Assembly (NCBI GenBank): GCA_023415655.1
Contig: JAEZKD010000312.1
Location: 1-6,456, forward strand
Direction: 5' to 3'
Length of the DNA: 6,456 bases
DNA from: Bacillota bacterium
GTDB lineage: Bacteria; Bacillota; Clostridia; Lachnospirales; Lachnospiraceae
Position 1 is the stretch's first letter, and each line of letters begins with the position of its first letter. Shown here in pieces: positions 1 to 5,530 of this stretch. The notes under the pieces were generated by a model. The model ran no database searches. It had not been told where the DNA came from and was given only the letters and a program-made list of their open reading frames with translations. A program made the translations under genes and the position numbers.

Positions 1-153
1 GGGATATTAGTTACGATTTTTCAAATAATGTATCATAGATTTTTACAGTAATTCTAGAATGAGTACTTATATATATTTGTTACATGTTAGATAAAGCTCC
101 ACAAGATTTCTTTGTGTTATTAATAGATATTAATATTGGAAAGGGTGAATTAA

Positions 154-204
154 ATGCAAAAGGGTTTTAAATGCTACAACACAAGGAGAGTGACAATAAT
201 TTAG
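154..204 (+). CDS. Putative 16-residue leader peptide upstream of the phosphotransferase
   Basis: A short reading frame opens with ATG at 154 and ends with TAG at 202-204, reading MQKGFKCYNTRRVTII. A purine-rich AAAGGGTG at 140-147 stands at a workable distance upstream as a ribosome binding site. The stop lies directly before the CTCTCC block at 205-210, which can pair with the ribosome binding site of the next gene. A ribosome ending translation here would therefore cover that block. Leader peptides of about this size and placement are known for erm and cat resistance genes, but I do not recognise this peptide. It overlaps, in another frame, an alternative ATG at 171 that is in frame with the phosphotransferase, so the alternative is a 20-residue N-terminal extension instead of a leader. 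The role is inferred from layout alone. Confidence 0.45.
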   Translation: MQKGFKCYNTRRVTII

Positions 205-226
205 CTCTCCGTAAAGAAAAGGAGAG
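185..226 (+). promoter_or_regulatory. Candidate translational attenuator with two competing hairpins
   Basis: Three blocks are seen: GGAGAG at 185-190, CTCTCC at 205-210 and GGAGAG at 221-226. The middle block can pair perfectly over six bases with either flank. Pairing with the first block (14-base loop) leaves the third free. Pairing with the third (10-base loop) hides it, and the third block is the ribosome binding site of the phosphotransferase starting at 231. A ribosome at the leader stop (202-204) would cover the middle block and free the site, while a ribosome stalled further upstream over the first block would favour the closed form. The stems are short, so the switch could be weak or accidental. 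Confidence 0.45.
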
Positions 227-230
227 AATT

Positions 231-1304
231 ATGACTTACAGTGAAGTTATTAAAATTGGAGAAACGTATTTACTACCGATCCTTTCGAAATTATATGGGT
301 TGGATGGTTATAAATTCAGCTTGGTCAATGCACATGACGGTGGACGAAATGTCATTTATAATTGTGAGAAAGTAGGAGCTATTGCTAAAATTATCAGAAT
401 TGCATTCTTAGATGACAGGAACCGGAAAGATTTTCTGGGTGAAGTTGAATATGTTCGATATTTATACGAACATGGAGGAAGTGTGTCCAATGTAATCAGC
501 TCCCGTAATGGAAACATGTTAGAAGAGATTACCAATGAAAATCAGATTTTCTTTGTCTGCGTATTTGAAAGAGCCAAGGGTAAATTACTTGTCGAAAACA
601 GTTATAGATATCGGGAAGGTGTTCTAATCACCGAATATTTTTATAACTGCGGTAAAACACTAGGAAAAATGCACCAGTTATCTAAAACATATACTCCGGT
701 CCATAAACGATATAGTTTTTTTGATAAGTACAATGCTGAATATATTGATAAACTGATACCTCCTTCTCTTTCTCTACTTAAGAAGAAACTTTTTGATCTT
801 CTTATAGCTATGGAGGAATTAGACAAGACCAGTGAAGCTTTCGGCATGGTACATTTTGATTACGGCGATGGTAACTACATGATAGACTTTGATACTGGAA
901 AAATAACTGTATTTGATTTCGACAATTCATGTTTCTGCTGGTACATGTATGACCTTGCAGATGTCTGGACACACGGAGTTGGTTGGATTCAATTTGAACA
1001 GAATACAGAAAAGCGCAAAAAATTCATGGAAGATTATTTTGAAACAGTCCTAGCTGGATACAAATCAGAAACTGATATCAAAAATATGATGCTTGAGAAA
1101 CTTCCTTTATTCATCAAAGTAGTCATCATGGAAAATATAGTAGATGCTTTCGAAGTTATGTATAACAGTGGTGAAGAACTAGAATGTGATGAGGAACTGT
1201 CATATCTCATTAAATGTTTGGAAGATGATATCCCGTACAAGGGATTTTTCCATGAAATTTACACGTGCGAAAAACCGTTCGAGTATGAGAAACGAGATAT
1301 CTAG
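231..1304 (+). CDS. APH-fold phosphotransferase (small-molecule kinase of unknown substrate)
   Basis: The 357-residue protein has the hallmarks of the phosphotransferase enzyme family (APH fold), which moves the ATP gamma-phosphate to a hydroxyl of aminoglycosides, macrolides, choline, homoserine or other small molecules. The catalytic loop is seen as VHFDYGDGNYMID (H208, D210, N215), followed by the metal-binding VFDFDNS (D229) and the DLADVW segment (241-246). A hinge-like VFERAKGK lies at 111-118, and AKIIRI near residue 52 may carry the ATP-binding lysine. The family's usual H-G-D is H-F-D here. I choose the start at 231 because AAAGGAGAG at 218-226 is well spaced before it. An in-frame ATG at 171 would add 20 polar residues and also has a purine-rich AAAAGGG upstream. 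The substrate cannot be read from the sequence. A resistance role is suggested only by the attenuator-like leader; a metabolic or spore-related kinase is equally possible. It appears to be transcribed alone, with a terminator after it. Confidence 0.8.
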   Translation: MTYSEVIKIGETYLLPILSKLYGLDGYKFSLVNAHDGGRNVIYNCEKVGAIAKIIRIAFLDDRNRKDFLGEVEYVRYLYEHGGSVSNVISSRNGNMLEEITNENQIFFVCVFERAKGKLLVENSYRYREGVLITEYFYNCGKTLGKMHQLSKTYTPVHKRYSFFDKYNAEYIDKLIPPSLSLLKKKLFDLLIAMEELDKTSEAFGMVHFDYGDGNYMIDFDTGKITVFDFDNSCFCWYMYDLADVWTHGVGWIQFEQNTEKRKKFMEDYFETVLAGYKSETDIKNMMLEKLPLFIKVVIMENIVDAFEVMYNSGEELECDEELSYLIKCLEDDIPYKGFFHEIYTCEKPFEYEKRDI

Positions 1305-1355
1305 TAATTGAGTACCCTCTTGAGTACATATAATTTGAATGTTCTGGAAAGTCCC

Positions 1356-1395
1356 ATTCTATCCGTATTTTTTCAAGGGGATAGAATTCGAATTC
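1356..1395. repeat. Inverted repeat and overlapping 12-base palindrome
   Basis: ATTCTATCC at 1356-1364 and GGATAGAAT at 1379-1387 form a perfect 9-base inverted repeat around a 14-base T-rich middle. The right arm overlaps GAATTCGAATTC at 1384-1395, a perfect palindrome. No U tract follows, so this is not a standard terminator. It lies between the end of the phosphotransferase and its terminator, and may be a 3'-end stabilising hairpin, a protein site, or a leftover of a small element. Confidence 0.4.
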
Positions 1396-1411
1396 CGTCT
1401 CACGCTTAATA

Positions 1412-1449
1412 AAAAATGAGTTCAACCGTAAGGATGGACTCATTTTTAT
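1412..1449 (+). terminator. Rho-independent terminator after the phosphotransferase
   Basis: AAAAATGAGTTC (1412-1423) pairs with GGACTCATTTTT (1436-1447) with one G-U pair. The helix can extend inward through CC/GG closing a GTAA tetraloop of the GNRA type, with one A-A mismatch. The right arm ends in a T run and the left arm starts with an A run, so it may stop transcription from both sides. It fits the end of the phosphotransferase transcript about 110 bases downstream of the stop. Confidence 0.85.
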
Positions 1450-1698
1450 TCTGTCAGAAATCAGATTCAATCTCAACCAAGATTTAGGAAAAACAAGAAT
1501 GGTGAGTACCCTAAATGATTTAATTGTTATGATGATAAGATATGGTTAGTAATGTATGTAATTGTGAAAATAGGTCATAATATAATTTGCTAAAAAAGCT
1601 TCATTTGGAGGAATACATCTGACTTTGCAATAGAACTATCCTTAATTTAACCGTTTGATAATCCATAAATTCCCTTGAAAAAATTGTCTGGTTAAATG
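1450..1698. other. Gene-free stretch before the nucleoside transporter
   Basis: No credible reading frame is seen on either strand. The stretch holds a TATAAT at 1581-1586 and a ribosome-binding-like GGAGGA at 1607-1612, but the frames that follow close within a few codons and no suitable -35 box lies 16-18 bases before the TATAAT. ATTTAACC at 1645-1652 and GGTTAAAT at 1690-1697 form an inverted repeat ending just before the transporter's -35 box. I see no recognisable riboswitch here. Confidence 0.5.
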
Positions 1699-1726
1699 TT
1701 GACTGTACAAAAGGATTGTGTATAAT
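1699..1726 (+). promoter_or_regulatory. Promoter of the nupC-type gene
   Basis: TTGACT at 1699-1704 and TATAAT at 1721-1726 are separated by 16 bases, close to the consensus for the housekeeping sigma factor. Transcription would start near 1733, giving a short leader of about 43 bases before the gene at 1776, too short for a large riboswitch. The inverted-repeat arm GGTTAAAT (1690-1697) touches the -35 box and could be an activator or repressor site. Confidence 0.8.
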
Positions 1727-1775
1727 AAGTTGAAATAAAAACCTAATGGAAAACTAAAATCAAAAGGAGAATAGC

Positions 1776-2972
1776 ATGACAATAGCTTTAAACATCTTAG
1801 GAATTATCGTTATTATAGGTGGGTTGTACCTCTTCTCTGAAGACAAGGATAAGGTTAATAAAAAACTTATATTAAAAGCACTATTAGCACAATTTGGACT
1901 AGCATTTTTATTAGTTAAATTCCCAGTAGGTCAAAATATTGTAAAGGCAGTATCCGATTTTGTTACTAAATTATTAAACTATGGATTTGAAGGAGTAAAT
2001 TTCGTGTTTGGATCCTTAGCTGATGGAAGCACAGGCTACGTATTTGCAATATCCGTACTGGCAAACATCGTTTTCACAGCAGCTTTATTTGCCGCATTAT
2101 ATTATTTAGGAGTTATAAACTTAATCGTTAAGCTGATTGGCGGAGCTATAGCAAAGGTTTTTGGAACTAGTAAAGTTGAAAGCTTTGTTGCTGTTGCTAA
2201 TATGTTCTTATCACAAACAGAATCACCAATACTTGTAAGTAGATATTTACCCTCGATGACTAGAAGTGAAATTTTAGTATTATTAGTATCAGGTATGGGA
2301 AGTATGGCAGCTTCCGTATTAATGGGATATGTTGGAATGGGAATTCCGATGGAATACTTATTAATAGCAGGGGCATTAGTTCCATTAAGTAGTATAATCG
2401 TTTCCAAATTATTAATACCGGAAATAAAAAAAGAAGTAACAACAGAAAATATTGTTATGGATAGAAAAGGTGGACATACAAATATAATGTCAGCTATATC
2501 CGAAGGTGCTACTAACGGAATGCAATTAGCCATTGGTATAGGGGCATCTCTGATTGCTATAACTGGATTAGTTGCATTAGTAAACGGAGCTTTGGGAATC
2601 GTTGGATTATCATTACAACAAATATTATCTTACTTATTTGCACCTTTAGCTGGTTTAATGGGAATAAACCCAGACCACGTGTTAACCGCTGGAGAATTAT
2701 TAGGTTCAAAGATTGTATTAAACGAGTTTGTCGCTTTTGGTGAATTAGGAAAAATAATAAGCACACTTGATTACAGAACGGGAATTGTTATAGCTATATC
2801 ATTAGCAGGCTTTGCAAATATATCAAGTATAGGTATATGTATATCTGGTATATCAATCTTCTGCCCTGAAAGAAGATCAGAAATATCGAGTATAGCGTTC
2901 AAAGGAATGTTAGGTGGATTTCTTGTAAGTTCATTATCAGCGATGATCGTTGGATTATTATTAATATTTTAA
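1776..2972 (+). CDS. nupC: NupC-family concentrative nucleoside transporter
   Basis: This 398-residue membrane protein belongs to the CNT family, which imports nucleosides together with H+ or Na+ across the cytoplasmic membrane for salvage. The length is normal for bacterial NupC. Family hallmarks are visible: SQTES at 146-150 (the nucleobase-contacting Q-T-E), NEF at 316-318 (the ribose-binding glutamate) and FANISS at 346-351 (the ribose-contacting asparagine and serine). The N-terminus (about 3-20 and 31-48) and several later stretches, such as 88-115, 165-215, 253-295 and 378-398, are strongly hydrophobic. The first residue of the common G-Q-T-E motif is serine here. AAAGGAGA at 1763-1770 is an excellent ribosome binding site for ATG 1776. 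The gene has its own promoter and no co-directional partner in nucleoside catabolism beside it. Substrate preference (pyrimidine or purine) and coupling ion are not decided by what I can see. Confidence 0.93.
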   Translation: MTIALNILGIIVIIGGLYLFSEDKDKVNKKLILKALLAQFGLAFLLVKFPVGQNIVKAVSDFVTKLLNYGFEGVNFVFGSLADGSTGYVFAISVLANIVFTAALFAALYYLGVINLIVKLIGGAIAKVFGTSKVESFVAVANMFLSQTESPILVSRYLPSMTRSEILVLLVSGMGSMAASVLMGYVGMGIPMEYLLIAGALVPLSSIIVSKLLIPEIKKEVTTENIVMDRKGGHTNIMSAISEGATNGMQLAIGIGASLIAITGLVALVNGALGIVGLSLQQILSYLFAPLAGLMGINPDHVLTAGELLGSKIVLNEFVAFGELGKIISTLDYRTGIVIAISLAGFANISSIGICISGISIFCPERRSEISSIAFKGMLGGFLVSSLSAMIVGLLLIF

Positions 2973-3079
2973 TTCAGTTTATTTATCTATGTACTGTACA
3001 ACTTAATTCACTGGCCATGACCTAGCATCCGATTATTAATTTGTAAACCAATCGTACTAGTGAATAATTAAAAAAAGCG
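2973..3079. other. Gene-free stretch after nupC
   Basis: The stretch is A/T-rich, without a reading frame or a clear terminator directly after nupC. ATTCACT at 3006-3012 and AGTGAAT at 3059-3065 form a 7-base inverted repeat over a wide gap, which may be chance. Transcripts from nupC may run on to the terminator at 3191-3233. Confidence 0.4.
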
Positions 3080-3085
3080 TATAAT
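3080..3085 (+). promoter_or_regulatory. Consensus -10 box before the candidate small RNA
   Basis: TATAAT at 3080-3085 is a perfect -10 hexamer preceded by an A-rich run. The sequence 17 bases upstream (CTAGTG, 3057-3062) is a poor -35, so the promoter would be weak or need help. A start near 3091 would give an RNA of about 140 bases ending at the terminator at 3233. Confidence 0.45.
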
Positions 3086-3090
3086 GCCCG

Positions 3091-3233
3091 TGGACATAGT
3101 ACATTAACTTGCAGGAAATGACCTTGCGAGGGTTGCGGGTTCAACGGCTTACCGAGCAAGATGTTCATCCCTTCTACTGCTTACGATTATAACACGCAAA
3201 TCCTTATAGACTAAGGGATTGCGTGTTTTTTTT
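3091..3233 (+). ncRNA. Candidate free-standing structured small RNA
   Basis: Between a consensus -10 box and a strong terminator lies a G/C-richer block with no convincing reading frame. Several helices can be drawn by hand: GCAGG (3111-3115) with CCTTGC (3122-3127) closing a short loop; GTTG (3132-3135) with CAAC (3142-3145); CGG (3145-3147) with CCG (3152-3154); GAGGG (3128-3132) with CCCTT (3169-3173); and CTTGC (3108-3112) with GCAAG (3156-3160). Some compete, which could mean alternative folds or a pseudoknot. No gene follows the terminator closely, so it does not look like a riboswitch for a downstream gene, although a decayed gene fragment lies about 100 bases on and it could be an orphaned leader. 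I could not match it to tRNA, tmRNA, SRP RNA, T-box or a common riboswitch by eye. Confidence 0.45.
3191..3233 (+). terminator. Strong rho-independent terminator
   Basis: The arms at 3191-3206 and 3212-3227 pair over 16 positions with one G-U pair and one A-A mismatch around the 5-base loop TAGAC, followed by a run of eight T (3226-3233). It can end the candidate small RNA and also read-through from nupC. Confidence 0.88.
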
Positions 3234-3336
3234 GTAAGCTATGTACCTTTTATACTTTAATGAGTTGTGCACAGAAGTCATTGGCAAATTATGTTTATTT
3301 ATTTTATTTAATGTGATATTATATTTTTGGAAATAA

Positions 3337-3558
3337 GAGAGTTCCTCTCTATCGCCAAAAGAAGCCGGCAAATATATTTTTGGATGCGAAGAATTAGGAA
3401 AACCCCAATATGCTGGGTATTATTTTGGGATAAAAATAGTAAGGGAGTATCTGAAGAAAAATCAGCTTCTGGATATGAAAAAATTATCGGAAACACCTTT
3501 AGAAGAAATCTACAAGCCGTTTGTGAATAACACGAGTTTACCTATAATACCAAATTAG
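3337..3558 (+). pseudogene. C-terminal remnant of a protein, possibly DUF2268-like
   Basis: A frame open from 3337 (just after TAA at 3334-3336) to TAG at 3556-3558 encodes 73 residues that read like real protein: GKYIFGCEELGKP, then YAGYYFGIKIVREYLKKN and a charged helical tail LSETPLEEIYKPF. There is no ATG, GTG or TTG near its beginning and no ribosome binding site; the first methionine is at codon 47. The G-Y-Y-x-G-x-K-I-V-x-x-Y-L pattern recalls the C-terminal part of DUF2268 proteins (predicted zinc-dependent proteases), whose HExxH motif would lie upstream and is absent here. I infer a gene that lost its N-terminal part by deletion, next to the terminator at 3233. The family call is from memory of the motif and is tentative; the protein-like nature of this frame is more secure. 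An ATG frame at 3327-3530 over the same bases has a less natural composition and is taken as a shadow. Confidence 0.5.
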
Positions 3559-3691
3559 TTAACTACCGAATAAAGCACTCAAAATTGGATTTCCTTTTCA
3601 TTGTAATACCTATAAACCCTTAATACTCTTTTCGATTTCATACCGGAACACACATCTTGTAAAAAAACTCCAAAAAAATTTGCACTAACCC

Positions 3692-3722
3692 TTGACTCTT
3701 CCTTTGGGGAAGCCTTTATACT
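3692..3722 (+). promoter_or_regulatory. MerR-type promoter with a 19-base spacer
   Basis: TTGACT at 3692-3697 and TATACT at 3717-3722 are 19 bases apart, longer than the usual 17. Promoters activated by MerR-family proteins have this 19-20 base spacing, which the regulator corrects by untwisting the DNA. Transcription would start near 3729, about 30 bases before the merR-type gene at 3761. An A-rich tract at 3661-3678 lies upstream. Confidence 0.85.
3698..3712. promoter_or_regulatory. MerR-family operator dyad
   Basis: CTTCC at 3698-3702 and GGAAG at 3708-3712 form a perfect inverted repeat with a 5-base centre, lying inside the promoter spacer, where MerR-family dimers bind. Together with the gene directly downstream it indicates autoregulation of the regulator and its operon partner. 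Confidence 0.8.
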
Positions 3723-3760
3723 AGACCCATCACAAGAAATCAGAAACGAGGTCGAAACAT

Positions 3761-4744
3761 ATGGATAACCTAATCAAAATCAAAGATGTATCAAGTAAGT
3801 ATAGCATAACAGCCCGTACACTGCGCTATTATGAGGATATGGGACTGATAAGCAGCATCCGAAGCGAGGACTACGCATACCGGATGTACGACGAAAGCGC
3901 TGTCAAGCGACTGGAGCAAATACTCATTTTACGCAAGCTGAACATTAGCATTAAAGACATTCAGCGTATTTTCAGCACGACCAGTTCCGACATAGTATTA
4001 GAGGTGTTGGAAAAGAAAGTGCAGAACATAGACGATGAAGTTGCACTCCTGCATGAGTTGAAAGATATTGTTCTGGACTTCATACATGAAATAGAGCGCG
4101 TAGATTTTGCTGACAATTCCGACATAAAACTGCTTTATGACAAAGCGAAAGAATTGGAAACACAGTTGATCAGTGTTGACTATATTGGCAAGCCCTCCAA
4201 TTTAAATCGCTTGCTTGAAATAACGGATCAATTAGATAAGAAAATTCCTGATATCATGGTCGTCAGGATACCAAGCTTCAGAGCGGTATCGTCCGGCGAT
4301 CAACTGTGGGGAGATATGTTTGAAAACGGAGGATACATGAACCAATTGTGGCAGAATTGTCATTTGTATCAATGTATCATCTTCGATTGTTTTGATTTTC
4401 TGCTATCTAAAAATGACAAAGCCGAGTGGATATGCGCCATTAAGGATGGTGTTAGCGACGCTGACGTAAGCCCTTTTAAAATAATCGATTTTCCGGGCGG
4501 TTTATACGCTATGGCAGTCAGTATAGACGAAGATAACGAGAGCATTCATAAAGTGGAAGAAAAAGTTCTCCGATGGATTGAAAATACAAATTTTGAGCTC
4601 GACAAGAGCAGCAATGTTATGTTTAATATGCCTTATTTATACGAAGATGGAAGAGATAATGCCTATAAAGACATAGAAAAGGGACTTGGCTATAAGCAAA
4701 TGCAAAGATATTTTCCGATCAAGCTAAAAGATGTTTTTAGGTAA
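3761..4744 (+). CDS. MerR-family regulator with GyrI-like effector domain
   Basis: This 327-residue cytoplasmic regulator begins with a MerR winged helix-turn-helix at about 4-72: IKDVSSKYSITARTLRYYED forms the helix-turn-helix and RSEDYAYRMYDESAV the wing. A helical dimerisation stretch follows (about 76-112), then a linker. The C-terminal part from about 165 to 327 resembles a GyrI-like/AraC effector-binding domain, with VVRIPSFRAV opening it, AEWICAIKDG and FPGGLYAMAVS in the middle, and FPIKL at the end. Such domains bind hydrophobic or cationic small molecules, as in BmrR-type multidrug sensors. It probably activates its own promoter, whose 19-base spacer and dyad lie at 3692-3722. The start is supported by GAGGT at 3748-3752. 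A DUF6273 gene follows 17 bases after the stop, and no efflux pump is visible. The first third looks richer in G+C and in codons such as CGC and GCG than nupC, which hints at separate acquisition. The ligand is unknown. Confidence 0.9.
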   Translation: MDNLIKIKDVSSKYSITARTLRYYEDMGLISSIRSEDYAYRMYDESAVKRLEQILILRKLNISIKDIQRIFSTTSSDIVLEVLEKKVQNIDDEVALLHELKDIVLDFIHEIERVDFADNSDIKLLYDKAKELETQLISVDYIGKPSNLNRLLEITDQLDKKIPDIMVVRIPSFRAVSSGDQLWGDMFENGGYMNQLWQNCHLYQCIIFDCFDFLLSKNDKAEWICAIKDGVSDADVSPFKIIDFPGGLYAMAVSIDEDNESIHKVEEKVLRWIENTNFELDKSSNVMFNMPYLYEDGRDNAYKDIEKGLGYKQMQRYFPIKLKDVFR

Positions 4745-4761
4745 TATACAGGGAGGCACCT

Positions 4762-5364
4762 ATGCAAGTAGGGGATAAAATCGTATTTGGCAAATATGAA
4801 TGGCGAGTGCTTGACATTCAAAACAATACAGCTTTGATTAGAACCGAATATATCATAGAGCTGCGTGCTTACCATGACACTTATAAAGATATCACCTGGG
4901 CTGACTGCTCGTTAAGGAAATATCTTAACGACGAATTTATTAACAAATTCTCCGCTTCTGATCAATCACGGATCATTCCGATAATAAATAAAAATCCTGA
5001 CAATCAGTGGTATGGTTCAATAGGCGGAGCAGATACGAGGGACAGCATATTTTTGTTAAGCCTTGAGGAAGTAACATGCCAATATTTCGGTGATAGTTGT
5101 TCAAAGCTATATCACCCCGGAAAAAACCAACGGTATTGGTTTGAACGAAAAGATGAAAACAACAGTAAGCGAATAGCTAAACTTGAAGGTAACATATGGA
5201 CTTCGTGGTGGTGGCTTCGATCGCCAGGCCGACTTAATATAAAAGCAGTATACGTCCATGGTGACGGTAATATAGGTATCCAAGGAAATAATATATTAAA
5301 GGGCAACATCAGTGACGGCAAATGTTTAGGCGGTGTCCGTCCCGCTTTATGGCTGAAATTGTAA
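4762..5364 (+). CDS. DUF6273 domain protein, operon partner of the MerR regulator
   Basis: The 200-residue protein matches the pattern I know for DUF6273. An N-terminal half starts GDKIVFGKYEWRVLDI and continues with ADCSLRKYLNDEFINKF (about 48-63); a C-terminal half carries the signature WWWLRSPG (149-156), GDGN and GVRPALWL (191-198). The function of the family is not established. The late W-L-R-S-P-G and G-V-R-P-A-L blocks resemble C-type-lectin-like/formylglycine-enzyme-like folds, which is an inference. No signal peptide or membrane segment is seen, so the protein should stay in the cytoplasm, unlike surface proteins that carry this domain. It sits 17 bases after the MerR gene behind a good GGGAGG site (4751-4756 region), so both are likely controlled by the MerR promoter; it may bind or sense the same ligand. 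No clear terminator follows. Confidence 0.8.
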   Translation: MQVGDKIVFGKYEWRVLDIQNNTALIRTEYIIELRAYHDTYKDITWADCSLRKYLNDEFINKFSASDQSRIIPIINKNPDNQWYGSIGGADTRDSIFLLSLEEVTCQYFGDSCSKLYHPGKNQRYWFERKDENNSKRIAKLEGNIWTSWWWLRSPGRLNIKAVYVHGDGNIGIQGNNILKGNISDGKCLGGVRPALWLKL

Positions 5365-5432
5365 TTGTATCGGATAATAAACAACACACCTATAGACAGA
5401 GTAAAATCTTCATTCTGCCACCTATGAGTAAG

Positions 5433-5460
5433 TTAACTATACGAGGAGGATAGATACAAT
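5433..5460 (+). promoter_or_regulatory. Likely promoter of the DJ-1/PfpI gene
   Basis: TTAACT at 5433-5438 and TACAAT at 5455-5460 are spaced by 16 bases, giving a start near 5467 and a leader of about 64 bases before the gene at 5531. A perfect AGGAGG at 5444-5449 falls inside the spacer and would then not be transcribed, so it is probably not a ribosome binding site. Confidence 0.55.
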
Positions 5461-5530
5461 TATCATTACCAACTCGAATTTAAAAATCCTGGAAGCTATA
5501 ATTAAATAAACTAACACAAGGGAGTATGAT

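Noticed and set aside
171..230. Extended N-terminus of the phosphotransferase from ATG 171
   Set aside because: The extension is polar and unlike a domain, and ATG 231 has a better ribosome binding site; the bases are better explained by a leader frame and hairpins. It is kept as an alternative.
1210..1476. 88-residue frame on the - strand
   Set aside because: It runs through the terminator hairpin and the end of the phosphotransferase, with no protein-like pattern.
1733..1775. Purine or other riboswitch before nupC
   Set aside because: The predicted leader is only about 43 bases, with no aptamer-like helices.
2102..2533. 143-residue frame on the - strand inside nupC
   Set aside because: It is antisense to conserved transporter sequence; long antisense frames are common opposite hydrophobic genes.
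3091..3190. tRNA or tmRNA, suggested by GGGTTCAA at 3137-3144
   Set aside because: There is no acceptor stem, anticodon arm or CCA end in a workable arrangement; the similarity is limited to a few bases.
3327..3530. 67-residue ATG frame on the + strand
   Set aside because: It overlaps the protein-like frame at 3337-3558 in another phase, has no good ribosome binding site, and its composition (many W, R, S) looks like a frame shadow.
5390..5430. Terminator after the DUF6273 gene
   Set aside because: CAGAG/TTCTG gives at most five weak pairs and no T run follows.
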